Positions 11,035 through 22,201 of a DNA stretch of 64,000 nucleotides are shown piece by piece. The stretch is taken from positions 17,499,763-17,563,762 of the forward strand of contig OX463865.1 in NCBI GenBank assembly GCA_949825065.1, read 5' to 3'. The position numbers were made by a program, and so were the translations under genes. The notes beneath the pieces were generated by a model. It was not told the origin of the DNA and did not search any database. It saw only the letters and a program-made list of their open reading frames with translations. How positions within the stretch are numbered: the stretch's first letter is position 1; every line of letters starts with the position of its first letter. Source of the stretch: Odontocerum albicorne (taxonomy: Eukaryota; Arthropoda; Insecta; Trichoptera; Odontoceridae).

Positions 11035-11480
11035 CCGAACCTCTGATAATCTCACTCTCAGACTACGAAGCGACCATTACTCTTGTTGATCCCAGGCGCA
11101 AATAAATTTTACGAACCACCTCACGTCCCCCGATCCGCAACAGTAAGCGTAGAATTGGTCATCCGCATCTTTATCCTGGACCTAATCCTCGTGATCGTCC
11201 TTTATTATTTTCGAAATAATCCACTCATACACACGCATACTTTCATAGATACACAATTCTCCTCTTTAAACTGCAGGGCCTTCTCCTCCACCTCAAACTG
11301 CAGGACGGCGATTGACTACTCGCTACTGTTGACCTTAGTACGGGTCTGCTTTCAATTGCGAGAGGTTTTTGAGATAATATTGATACGCATTAAAAGTTCA
11401 TTTTTATTTCTCTCTAAAGAAAATCAAAATAGATATTCTCATAAATGCACAATGAACCCAACCCACAAATAATGGTGTCC
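11035..11480. repeat. Locus block 'CTCTGATAATCTCACTCTCA' (copy 1 of 8)
   Basis: A block of about 400 bp begins with CTCTGATAATCTCACTCTCA and runs through ACTACGAAGCGACCATTACT, two CTGCAGG sites and a CTCATAAATGCACAATG end. Copies start near 17.63, 26.72, 29.22, 34.55, 43.63, 46.13 and 52.56 kb. It holds moderately long ORFs, but they differ between copies and show no domain. Role unknown. Confidence 0.7.
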
Positions 11481-11595
11481 GGTTTCGTTTGATCATGATT
11501 TAAAAAGGCTTGATGAAGGCTGGAGGAATTTGAATGGTCATCGAAATCATATGATGACCATATCATATTTATTTTCTAGTGTCGTTTCGTGAAAG

Positions 11596-11960
11596 ATGTG
11601 TATCAAAGGCATTATTATTGACACCATTATCATTGTTTCTATAATTAACATCACCATTATCATCATCGTCGTCACCATTAGCAAACAACATAACCATTAT
11701 CTCCATTATCATCGTCACCCTCATCATCGTCACAATCGTCATTATAATCCCCAACACCATCATCGTCGTCACCATCAGCATAAACCATAGGTACTTTTCC
11801 ATTATTAACATCACCTCCATCATAACAGTCCTCATAATTATATGTCACCGTCACAATTATCCCTAATATGGTCATCTTCATAATGAGCGTTATCATTGTC
11901 GTCATCATCAGGCTTACCATCATCTTTGTCACTATAATCACTATCACAATAAACATCATC
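11596..11960. repeat. Degenerate CAT/CAC/ATT triplet tract
   Basis: Imperfect ATC-type triplets run over about 350 bp. ORFs rich in Ile, Met, His or Asp on both strands are artefacts of the repeat. Confidence 0.85.
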
Positions 11961-12009
11961 ATCTACTATCTTTGAATGCATCAAAAATCTTAAATACCAT
12001 CGTCCTCGT

Positions 12010-12073
12010 CCTCGTCCTTGTTCCCGTCCTCGTCGTCACTGATCAATTTCATGTTAACTTAGGTGTTGCCCAG
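12010..12073 (+). pseudogene. Relic of the plus-strand signal-peptide exon
   Basis: Codons IVLVLVLVPVLVVTDQFHVN and L, then G at a GTGTTG donor, match the end of the exon at 55043-55127. No start codon remains upstream in frame. The hairpin sequence follows, as at the other copies. Confidence 0.4.
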
Positions 12074-12429
12074 ATATCAAATCTAGTGCCAATTTTTTGG
12101 TCCTAGATCAAATCTAGGGCCAAGATAAATAAAACTAAGTTTCTTATTTCCATAATGCACAATGGACCCAACCCACATATTATAGCATTCGGTTTTATTT
12201 GATCATGATTTAATAATGCTTGATGTAGACTGAAGGGGTTCATCAAACGGCCATTGAAATCATATGGCGTTTGGTAAACAATGCCTTTCAATGACACAAT
12301 TTGAACTGTTAATAATATTAAATATAACTAAAGAACTATGTTATTTTATTCATAACATGTAGCGCCGTTAAGAGAGCAAATTTACCAAAGGCCCTCTTAC
12401 TCCAAGTCGACTGTCTGACCCAGTTTTAT

Positions 12430-12830
12430 TCACAGATTAAACATATTATTGTTATCATCCACACTTTCACCATAATGACTGTCATCACCTTCAATTTTAT
12501 TATTATTGTTCGTTATAATTATAATCGTTATTTTTGCCATCCTTACTTCCATCACTATAAGCATTATTATTGTCGTTCAGACTTTCATCACTATGATCAT
12601 AAGAGTTGTTGCCATTCTTACAATTATCATTACGATCAATATTGTAGCAATTCTTATTTTCAACACTTTGATCATTATGGTTGCCATTCTTACTTTCATC
12701 ACTACGATCATTAATGTTGCCATCCTTACTTTCATCACTTTGATCATAATTGTTGCCATCCTTACTTTCATCGCTTTGATAATTTTTTTTGCCATCCTTA
12801 TTAAAAGTTCTACAGGTTATAGTAATAACG
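12430..12830. repeat. Degenerate triplet/33-bp-like tract
   Basis: The repeated motif CATCCTTACTTTCATCACTT appears with TTGATCATAATTGTTGC. ORFs inside are repeat artefacts. Confidence 0.75.
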
Positions 12831-13240
12831 ATGTGTTCAGTAAAACATTTTTCATGTGGAATTCATGGAGAAATGTAAACGAAGAAGAATTGAGAGCTTC
12901 ATTGTGAGTCATTTTAAACATGGGGCGGAGACCAACCCCTAATCTACGATTTCTGACATTTTACTTTTCCTTCTTACAGACTATCACTAACTTTATATAA
13001 CTATGCTTTCTTAGTCTTCTCACTCACCTTATTTTGTGCGCTAAAACATAACTCTCATTTCTCTCGTTTTCTACTATGGTCTGCATTACAAAATGGTCAA
13101 TAAACGGTCATAATTAAATCAGGCAGGTTACTGAAAGATTAGACTTGACAGTTTACAATTCTAGAATCCTTGAAATAAAAAGACACTTAAAATTTCAACA
13201 GTTCGGTTTTATTAGATAAACTTATTTTTCATGTTTCCCA
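12830..13240. other. Non-coding locus DNA
   Basis: GAAGAAGAATTGAGAGCTTC at about 12.88 kb is an inverted copy of the block near 19.37 kb. The rest matches the 20.2-20.6 kb region. No gene. Confidence 0.4.
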
Positions 13241-13914
13241 ATAATAACACGTGCAATAAACCATCATCCATTCCATGTTGTTTTTAATAGGCAATCCACC
13301 CAAACTAGGATGATTTGTGCCACCGAATTAAAGTCATTATGCAATTAAATGAGACAATATAATAAAACCAATTTTAAAAAATGACAGTTCTAGATAATTC
13401 AAAGTTTCAACTAATTAAGGTTCAAAAATTTAACAATCGATCTATAAGTGGAAAATTTCCACGAAGATAGAATAAATATTCCATTATTCCGTGTCATTTT
13501 CAAAATAATCAGTTGAAAAATTCAATTCTTTATAAAGAGTAAAAAAAAACAGCAAAACATTTTTTTTGTAAAAATATTAAAATAAATATTTAGTTATACT
13601 CATTATATATTTCACGAAAAAATAGTTACTATATTAAAAAAACATATTCCAAAATCACATAAATAAGTTGATGAGTGCATTCAAACGTCCCCAGTCTTAG
13701 AAGAAAATGTTCCTTTACTTTTGGTAATGTGATATTAAATATGTCAACATCCGAAGCAGTCCCATGCAAAAGAGTTAAGGTCCTTCCAACAGGCACAGCG
13801 GCTGGGAGATATAAAAATAGCGAGACGTAGCCTGAATTCAAAAGGTAATCGTCTGCTACTTATGTTAACTCTGCTAACAGACGTATGCATATTTTTATTC
13901 TCTTAATTTTTTTT

Positions 13915-14760
13915 TCAAAAAGTTGTGTGTAAGAATAGGAAGGTGGTAACTCCGGTCCATATGTGGTAACTCGGAACTCCGGAATAAGATATTTGGAAAG
14001 AATACTGCAAAAATATTACAAAAAAATGTTGAGTGTAAGAATAGGAAGATGGTGACTCCGGATAATAGATTGAGTACTTTTCCGCATTTATATGTAATAA
14101 GAATAAGATATTTAAAATGAAAACCACAAAAATATTACAACAAAAATGTTGAGTGTAAAAATAGGAAGATGGTGACTCCGGATAATAGATTGAGTACTTT
14201 TCCGCATTTATATGTAATAAGAATAAGATATTTAAAATGAAAACCACAAAAATATTACAACAAAAATGTTGAGTGTAAGAAAAGGAAGATGGTGACTCCG
14301 GATAATAGATTGAGTACTTTTCCGCATTTATATGTAATAAGAATAAGATATTTAAAATGAAAACCACAAAAATATTACAACAAAAATGTTGAGTGTAAGA
14401 AAAGGAAGATGGTGACTCCGGATAATAGATTGAGTACTTTTCCGCATTTATATGTAATAAGAATAAGATATTTAAAATGAAAACCACAAAAATATTACAA
14501 CAAAAATGTTGAGTGTAAGAATAGGAAGATGGTGACTCCGGATAATAGATTGAGTACTTTTCCGCATTTATATGTAATAAGAATAAGATATTTAAAATGA
14601 AAACCACAAAAATATTACAACAAAAATGTTGAGTGTAAGAATAGGAAGATGGTGACTCCGGACTTTTTTTAGATTATGTGCTTTTTCAAATTTGTGTGTG
14701 ATAAAAATAAGATATTTGGAAAGAATACTTCAAAAATATTATAAAAAAAATGTTGGTGGT
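13915..14760. repeat. 120-bp minisatellite, 5 near-identical units plus diverged flanks (copy A)
   Basis: Each unit runs from GTTGAGTGTAAGAATAGGAA through TGACTCCGGATAATAGATTG to AAAACCACAAAAATATTACA. A 230-residue minus-strand ORF of 40-residue repeats exists only because 120 is divisible by three. The array lies where intron 1 of the Kazal gene would be. Confidence 0.95.
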
Positions 14761-14928
14761 GACTCTGGATATTACATTGTGTACTTTTTCAAATGTTTAT
14801 ATGATAAGATTTTTAATTTGATATTTTTGACCCCCTATTGACTATGGGTTACACAATCCACGAATAAAGGAATTTAACTGTTTATCATTAACTAATACAA
14901 AATGTATTTTATAAAAATGTATCCATAC

Positions 14929-14956
14929 GACAAGCCAATACGAGGAGAATTTTCAT
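14929..14956 (-). pseudogene. Kazal gene remnant: exon 1 only (copy A)
   Basis: ATG 14956-14954 opens MKILLVLAC plus one base, followed by a GTATGG donor and preceded by a TATAAATA box at 15008-15015. Exons 2 and 3 are absent: near 13.83 kb the sequence jumps from CTGGGAGAT to ATAAAAATAGCGAG, which lie 2.4 kb apart in the intact unit (47268 and 49672). The promoter and signal-peptide start therefore remain without a domain. Confidence 0.75.
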
Positions 14957-15199
14957 TGTTTTAAATGTATAATAATCTAAACACAAAGGTATGTGAAGTG
15001 AAATATATATTTATACAATACCGACTTAAGGTATTGTGCAATTTTACGAGTAGACATTAATTCAAGGCAGGGCTGGATTTAGAATTGATTATTTTTTAAC
15101 TATTCACAATACATAATTTAAAATATGCATCGTTAAAATAAAAAAGAGAATTGTAGAGTACAAGAACTTTATATTGCAACGAAATATCAATTTTAAGAT

Positions 15200-15460
15200 A
15201 CATAGTTCTTACGACTCATTGCTTCACTACCATAAACAGTTTCAATCATTTCAAAACTTTCTGTGACACTTTTACATAATTTAAAACAAAGTTTGATGTT
15301 AGCACGTTGCTCTTTTGTTCCTTTTCCGACCGAGGCTCAGAAGGTACTGTCAATCGTTACGTCATTACGAATGAACCGGCGATGCCAGCGCTTTCAAACT
15401 TTTACAGAAGGTAGTCGTAATGTGTCGCTAGCTAACTCACTTATTTATCCACAGATGACG
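15200..15460 (-). pseudogene. Mariner-like transposase N-terminal fragment (copy A)
   Basis: The minus strand reads KGTKEQRANIKLCFKLCKSV, TESFEMIETVYGSEAMSRK and a stop: the first HTH of a mariner transposase. Related fragments lie at 32.09-32.36, 50.62-50.88 and 60.68-60.93 kb. Confidence 0.7.
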
Positions 15461-15523
15461 ATGGTGGTTACGCGTAAATAAAATCTGCCACCTTTCCCAT
15501 TGAACAGCCCGTGTATACATATA

Positions 15524-17121
15524 CGAGGTGAGGTCAATAAATTCGCGGAATAAAAACATTAAGGAGGGGGGGCGATTGTGCGCATGTGCGTGTTCCAATA
15601 ATATGACTCATTATTAGTTTAACAAATTTAAGTCTAATTTAGAGGGTATTGTTAAAGATATCGTCGGAAGAATATGTCAAACGTCAATAGCATCCCAAGT
15701 ATGGAGTATCGCACCGTTATTTAATTTCTCACGAAATAAGGGCAAACAACTCAAATTATGTTGTAAGAAATGTTAGCGGTTTGTAGAGACTATTATTGCC
15801 TTTAAACATGGTTTACAAGATGCAGTCTTTTTAAACGAGGAGGAGAATCGATTGAAAACGACCTCCGACCAGGACGGCATATTGAGGCCACTTCAAACAT
15901 CGTCAAAAAGTAGAAAAAAACTTGTTCTGGAGGATGCCCGCCTAAACAAATAACAGCTTGAGGTGATGATTGGAGTATCCCCTACAACCATTATGAATAT
16001 CCTCCTCCAACATCTAGGGATGTCAAAAGTCAGTGCAAGGTTGGTGGGTACCCAGAATGTTCACGCCACTTCAAAAATAACAACACATTTGTACGAATGT
16101 TTACCAGAGAGTACTACTCTAGTCTGCTAATACAGTAAAAATAAGCTGTGAAGTAAAAAAGGAGAGAAAAATGGACAAAAGGTGTGCTACTTTTGCATGA
16201 CAATGCATCCGTGCACAAAAGTAATTATGTATTGGCTGCTCTTCACAACTGTGGCTTTCAAACATTAAATCGCCCTACCTACAGCCCAGACCTGGTTCCA
16301 TCTGGCTATTATTTGTTTCCAAATATGAAAAAGTGACTTTGAGGGAAGAAATGTACAGACGACAAAGAAATTAAAAGTGTAATTTAATGCTTATTTTGAG
16401 TTCAAAAACAAATCTTTTTCTTCGTGGATATAAATAAGTTTATTGAAAAGATCTGAAAATGTATCATAATATAAATAGGCCAAAACCCGTACGGTGGTCG
16501 CCAAAGAACGAATACGAGAATTGAATTTTGAATACAAGAGAGCGAGAGAGGAATACTTCGAAACAGATTGAAATTATACTGAACAAACCGGTGTAAAAGG
16601 GGACGATGCTAATTTATTTTGAATTGTAATTCATTAAATAATTCATTTATTTCCTATTATATTGAACCTTAATATGACTTGTGTTTATTTATCTTATACT
16701 CTTTTTTTTAATGCAGACAACTATATGTGGCTTTTTCAAGATGTCGGAAACGCGAAAACATTAAAGTCAATATATCTGAAACAAGTCTTCAAGGAAAACT
16801 TTATCAACGATTTAAATTGAACAACAGAAATGTTTATACACAAAACATCACATCGTGTATAAAGAGATTTTGAGAATTAAATATTTCATCAATCAAGATG
16901 TACCTTTTTTATTTTAAAGTTTAAACATTAATGAACCCAAAACACTTTAAACTGATTTTGCTCCATTCGGTATTTCAAAAACGTATAATTTGTTTTACTT
17001 CCGTGAATATTTCACGGGCTGCAACTAGTTATAATTAATGGTGAATATGTTGTAATGGCAAAAAAAATGTGTTTTTTCCTATTTTTCCTCTTAATTCTCC
17101 GAATTTATTGACCTTACCTCG
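15524..17121 (+). mobile_element. Mariner-like element with matching terminal inverted repeats (copy A), defective
   Basis: Left end CGAGGTGAGGTCAATAAATT (15524) and right end AATTTATTGACCTTACCTCG (to 17121) are inverted repeats. TA precedes the left end and TG follows the right. Inside, from 15.84 kb, the plus strand reads KLVLEDARLNK, a stop, LEVMIGVSPTTIMNILLQHL, then KVCYFCMTMH/LLLHDNA-type and SPDLVPSGYY boxes across frameshifts. The third catalytic Asp is changed to Gly. At 1.6 kb it is longer than a usual 1.3 kb mariner, so extra DNA is included. Confidence 0.75.
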
Positions 17122-17169
17122 TGTATATATGATATGTGCAAGTTCTTTAATGAAGTCGTATCTTATATT

Positions 17170-17600
17170 TCTGGAGCCTCTGACGTGACTTCAACGGTGA
17201 CAGCTGGGTAAAAACATTCCTTTTCAATTTTTAAGGCAGAACTTGGGGGGGGGCGGGGAAATAAAACACGATACGAATATTCAAACTAAAATGTATTTTG
17301 GTTCATTTGAGGTCCTGGAGGAGTATATATGATCCTACACACGCCACAAGCATACTGACCTAACCGATTAAACTGGGTTCGTAGGGCGACGTAAATATGT
17401 CCGAGGTCTCCTCATCCATCTTCACCTCGTAACAAGTTGAACTTATACAAAGTCATCATACGTAATCAGATAACTTACGCTGTTCTGGTCTGGGACCACG
17501 CGGCCATGACCCACGTGCACGAACTCTAGGTTATGCGAAATGAAGCTATGCACACCATAATGTATACACCATTATTAATTAACAACAAAAGGCTTCACGA
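17170..17600. other. Locus DNA shared with 28.85-29.19, 34.08-34.51 and 45.77-46.11 kb
   Basis: Contains TTTGAGGTCCTGGAGGAGTA and CACGTGCACGAACTCTAGGT. No coding signal recognised. Confidence 0.4.
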
Positions 17601-17631
17601 ATACAGATGTTCTACGGCTCACTTCCAAACC

Positions 17632-18120
17632 ATTCCAAATCTCTGATAATCTCACTCTCAGACTACGAAGCGACCATTACTCTTGTTCATCCCAGACGCA
17701 AACAAATTTTACGAACCACTTCACGTCCCCCATCCTCGTCCTCGTGCTTGTCCTCGTGCTCGTCCACTCATGCACACGCATACTTTCATAGATACACAAT
17801 TCTCCTTCTTAAACTGCAGGGCCTCCTTCTCTCCCTCAAACTGCAGGATATACATTGACAACTCGCTACTGTTGAACTTAGTACGGGTCTGCTTTTTATT
17901 GTGAGAGGTTTGTGAGATAATATTGGTATGCAATAAAAGTTCGTTTTTATTTCCCTCTAAAGAAAATCAAAATTAATTTTCTCATAAATGCACAATGGAA
18001 TCAACCCACAAATAATTGTGTTCGGTTTTGTTTGACCATGATTTAAAAGGGTTTGATGAAGGCTGGAGGAATTCAAATGGTTATCGAAATCATATAATGA
18101 TCATACTCGTATCATATTTA
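17632..18120. repeat. Locus block (copy 2 of 8)
   Basis: Same block as 11035-11480. An 83-residue plus-strand ORF (17607-17858) is kept in copies at 29197, 34522 and 46114 but has no recognisable domain. Confidence 0.6.
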
Positions 18121-18146
18121 TTTCCTATAGTGTCGTATATTGAAAG

Positions 18147-18450
18147 ATGGGGGTCAAAGGCATTATCATCGACACCATTATCATTGTTTCTTTAATTAAA
18201 ATCACCATTTTTATCATCGTCGTCATCATTAGCACACAACATAACCATTGTCTCCATTATCACCGTCACCCTCATCATCGTCACAATCATCACTGTCACT
18301 ATAATCACCATCATCGTCGTCACCATCAGCATAAACCATAGGTACTTTTATCCTCACTTTTATTATCATTCTCCTTGGCATCATCATCATTGTCAACATC
18401 ATATTTCTTAATCATCATTATTGTTACTGTCATGACTATTATCGTCATTA
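18147..18450. repeat. Degenerate CAT/CAC/ATT triplet tract
   Basis: As at 11596-11960. It matches 29737, 35062 and 46654. Confidence 0.85.
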
Positions 18451-18789
18451 TTAGAAAAAGAAACTTTGAAATATTTAAGAGCTGCTCGCTGTTGGTGTCT
18501 TGGATATTTTATACGTAAATGTATTCGTACAAAGTAACGTGGTTACATCTGAATACTTCGTTTACCTTTAATTCAACCGCACATCATTGAATTAGTCACG
18601 CGTAATAACGGAAATGGCACCGTTTCATGACTAAAGTCACTCCAACTGGGCCTCGTAGTCAAGAATCCTTTCGCCATACCAATGACAATTCAGTTGGAAA
18701 GCGAAACTGTGCCCTGCAGTTCGTTTATTAAGTGAATGAGCCGTTGCGCACCAGCAAGCTCACCAGCTCCGCCACGCCACTGTACTGGA

Positions 18790-19020
18790 TCCGATTGCAT
18801 ACCTGAAAGAGATGATCGGAGCACACCGACATTTTTTTTCCTTTATTTCAAAGAATACATATTACCCTAGTCATATGTATCATTATACCTCCGGATACTT
18901 AGCGGAAAAAATATCTGTGTCATTCGTGGGGAAAAGCACAGTGCAGGGTTTGAACCGACGACCTTCCGCACATAAGCTCAGTGCGTTACCACGCGGTCAT
19001 GCACCTCATGCACTCTAAGG
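18790..19020 (-). mobile_element. tRNA-headed SINE (family 2), copy A
   Basis: On the minus strand a tRNA-like head contains GACCGCGTGGTAACGCACTG, and here GTCGTCGGTTCAAACCC as a slightly mutated B box (other copies have GGTTCGAACCC). Five copies exist in the window. Confidence 0.55.
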
Positions 19021-19639
19021 CAACCCCGCCTGATTGGCTTTTTAACGTTCCGAGTTAGATTATCTGGAAGTCTCGTGTCACTCTTTCTTTATTATTTCTA
19101 TAAAGGAACAGCGTTGCGTGGGATAATATAATGAATTAATCTTTATTTTCGGATGTATTGATTAAACTTTATCATAATACTGATCATCAACATCACAATA
19201 AACATCATCGTCTACTATCTTAGAATGCATCAAAAATCTTAAATAATCTATAATATGGAACAAGATAATAAACATTACCTGTATCTGAATCCGCGAACCA
19301 CAAGTCGAAAATAAATTTTGAAGATTAGGGTGTGGTCTCACCCCCATGTTTAAAATGACTCACAACGAAGCTCTCAATTCTTCTTCGTTTACATTTCTCC
19401 AGGAATTCCAAATGGAATTTGTACTTGATTGAGATTTTTTAATTAATTTTTTGCGAATTCTTTTGTATTACTAGCTCTTTAGCTTAGCTTTGTAGCTCAG
19501 CCGTAAAAAAACTATTACTCACAACTTGATGGAACATTGGGACAAACTCGTCGACTAGCAATTGAAAAATTAAAAAATATTGGTGTTAAAATAATATTAC
19601 TTAAAATCGACCAATTACGAAACTTTGTCAACATTATCA

Positions 19640-19705
19640 ATATATTCGTCTTTGCCCTCGTCCTCGTCAATCCCATGTTAAATTGATCTGATCAATCCCA
19701 TGTTA
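19640..19705 (+). pseudogene. Relic of the plus-strand signal-peptide exon (copy A)
   Basis: CTTTGTCAACATTATCAATA and GTCTTTGCCCTCGTCCTCGT match 55043-55127, but a deletion upstream removed the ATG. A small internal duplication of GATCAATCCCATGTTAAATT precedes the donor. Confidence 0.45.
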
Positions 19706-19713
19706 AATTAGGT

Positions 19714-19773
19714 GTTGTCCAGAGATCAAATCTAGGGCCAATGTTTTGGCCCTAGATTTGATCTCTGGGCAAC
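19714..19773. repeat. 27-bp hairpin (copy A)
   Basis: Arm 19714-19740 (GTTGTCCAGAGATCAAATCT then AGGGCCA) pairs with 19747-19773 with one mismatch and a 6-nt loop. It recurs at 36631-36690 and 55130-55189, with half-sites near 12.07 and 55.74 kb. Confidence 0.85.
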
Positions 19774-20796
19774 AAATGGGTTTAAAAGGTTTCAAGCAAT
19801 ATATTTTTAAAAATTACTGACACAAACAATACAAGAAACGAGAAACTCATAATTTAATCCGGTTGAACTCCTAATTTAATCTTATCAATTATCTTGTTTT
19901 CAAGAACCTATCTTCCAATTGTCGTCTTATTGTATGTTGTTAGCATGCGTTGCAATTTGAATACTCACATTATGCAGTAGCTTCTACGTATATGTTTTGA
20001 CTCATTTTCACTTCACGGTCACAGTATGTTTTACTTCATTTTATGGCTTTACGGCATCAGGCAAATAATATACTAGAAGATATCCAATAATTATATCTCA
20101 ATTGTTTCATATATACCATAATGCCATTTCCCTATCGGTGTTGGCAAAGAGGAAAGTCCGCTATACTTTCCTTACTTCACACACAAGTTTAACCTCTCAC
20201 ACATCCACACACCTTCTCATACAGCCTCTACGATTTCTCTGACTTTCTACTTTTCCTTCTATCACAATATCACTAACTTGATCTAACTATGCTTCCCTTG
20301 ATCTTCTTCCCACGCACCTTCCACTCAAATCTTCACTGTGTGTATGTTTTGTTATTTATCTTCATTCATTCGTTTTACATGCCCAAACCATCCTAATCTC
20401 AATTCTTTGTGCGCTAAAAAATAACTCTCATTTATTTACTTTTCCGCTATGGTCTGAATTACAAAATGGTCAATAAACGGACATAATTAAATCAGGCAGG
20501 TTACTGAAAGATTAGACTTGACAGTTTGCAATTCTAGAATCCTTGAAATAAAAAGACACTTAAAATTTCAAGAGTCCGTTTTATTACAATAGATAAACTT
20601 ATTTTTCACGTTTCCCAATAATAACACGTGCAATAAACCAACCTCCATTCCATGTTGTTTTTAATAGGCAATTCACCCAAACTAATATGATTTGTGTCAC
20701 CGAATTAAAATCATTATGCAATTATACGAGACAATATAATATAAAACCAATTTTAAAAAATTACAATTGCAGATTCACGAAAAAATAGTCACCATA

Positions 20797-21043
20797 TTAA
20801 AAAATATATTCCAAAATAATATAAATAAGTTGATGAGTGCATTCAAACGTTCCCAATCTTAGAAGAAAATGTTCCTTTACTTTTGGTAATGTGATATTAA
20901 ATATGTCAATATCCGAAGCAGTCCCATGCAAAAGAGTTAAGGCCCTTCCAACAGGCACAGCGGCTGGGAGATCCGTTCTTGCGTATGTGATTGATAACAC
21001 TAGTCTACCGGTGAGGTCTAGTGTAATTGTTATGGACATTTAA
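20797..21043. other. Conserved block open on both strands (copy A)
   Basis: The plus strand is open for 68 codons (SEAVPCKRVKALPTGTAAGR inside) and the minus strand for 80 (LPAAVPVGRALTLLHGTASD inside). It is repeated at 37714-37960 and 47069-47339, and in diverged form near 56.35-56.5 kb and 13.7 kb. In the diverged copy the changes look milder on the minus strand (A to T, V to I, H to N) than on the plus strand (C to F, R to S, L to P). I recognise no family. Confidence 0.35.
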
Positions 21044-21058
21044 CGTTAATCTTTCTAG

Positions 21059-21479
21059 CAATGCTGATTCCGAAGATTTCTTCATACGCTCAAGGAGTTA
21101 TACCCTAGCATGCCCAGCAGACTACGTTGGGGTTGGCATGTAGCAAGAATGGGAGAAGAGGAAATGCCTAACAAAGTACTCTTTTCCAAGCCCCAAGGAA
21201 GACGTAGCGTGGGCAGACCAAAGCTCAGGTGGATGGATGGGGTGCAGAATGATGCAAACGTGATTGGCATCAGGGGCTGGAGGAGTGCATCCCAGGATAG
21301 GGGGAAATGGCAACGACTACTGGAGGAGGCCGGGGCCCACAATGGGCTGTAGTGCCATTGATGATGATGATGATGATGATGCCCAGCAGGAACTGAGTAG
21401 GATAAAGACATGGATGGACACCAACTCACTCATACAGAAATATCGCAGATGTATTTTGTACCTTCTCTACCTTGAATGA
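21059..21479 (+). pseudogene. Second exon of the plus-strand candidate gene, split by a LINE (copy A)
   Basis: After the acceptor TTAATCTTTCTAG (to 21058) the phase-1 frame reads MLIPKISSYAQGVIP and a TAG. Beyond the LINE it continues as AQQELSRIKTWMDTNSLIQK, YRRCILYLLYLE and TGA. In the copy at 47.35 kb the TAG is replaced by GAG, giving GVIPELAQQKLEQDTKI. The frame is thus broken here by the stop and by the insertion. Confidence 0.35.
21121..21378 (+). mobile_element. 5'-truncated non-LTR retrotransposon with target-site duplication (copy A)
   Basis: The 258-bp insert codes RLRWGWHVARM, GRRSVGRPKLRWMDGV and QDRGKWQRLLEEAGAHNGL, an RT tail, and ends in a (GAT)n tail. It is flanked by an 11-bp direct repeat ATGCCCAGCAG at 21110-21120 and 21379-21389. 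The same 11 bp occurs once, uninterrupted, at 56564-56574. The apparent start codon of the ORF belongs to the duplicated target site. Confidence 0.9.
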
Positions 21480-22201
21480 GCTCTGTACCTCTTGCGGGTT
21501 CCAAATGCAAATTGCTCCAATTTATATGCTACGAATCAATGAATTAAACAGCGTTTCGAGTAGCGTTTGGTTTTCAAATGATTTAGAAATTCTCATCACA
21601 AATCCAAGAGATTTGTTAACTGAATTGCGCATAAGTTCTATGTGAGGACCTAATGCGAGATCGTTGTGGAACAAGACATAGATTATGTGACATAAGTGGT
21701 GATAGAGGAGGAATGTGAACTAAATGTTGATGTATTCTGAAACTGTTTGGACATGTAGAACGAATGAATTAAAAAATATAAACAAAGCAAATATACAGTG
21801 TTAATTTGAGTGGAAGGCGTGTGAGAGAATAATCAACACAAGTATGATAGGAACAACAAGTATACGAGTATTCTTAAAGAAGGTAATGTAAAATGTCAGA
21901 AAAATGTGTGTGGATGTAGAAGAAAGAATGTGTGTCGAGATAGTAAAATCTGGCGCTCTCTTTTCTCTGTTTACCCTATAAACGAGTAGTTTAAGGGTAT
22001 ATATTATATATCTCATTAAACTACTAGTTTATAAGGTTCAGATATCAGATAATGTTGTATATTTTGTCAGACAGACTATAATTTTGTGTATTGTACATAA
22101 ATGAGGAGTTAAATTAAAATATAAAAAATAAATCGTCATTTATTTATTGATTTCATCCTTTTTCGTGTATTTATTGGCATCGAAATAAAAATAGGTTTTT
22201 A

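Noticed and set aside
13915..14607. 230-residue minus-strand ORF with signal-like repeats (also 30456-31148)
   Set aside because: It is the translation of a 120-bp minisatellite. The frame is kept only because 120 is a multiple of three, and the single ancestral units in genes C and D do not keep it.
15263..15481. 72-residue plus-strand ORF (also at 32159)
   Set aside because: It is antisense to a mariner HTH fragment whose minus-strand frame is the meaningful one.
17607..17858. 83-residue plus-strand ORF repeated in four locus blocks
   Set aside because: No domain, low-complexity Ser-rich middle, and frames differ in the other block copies.
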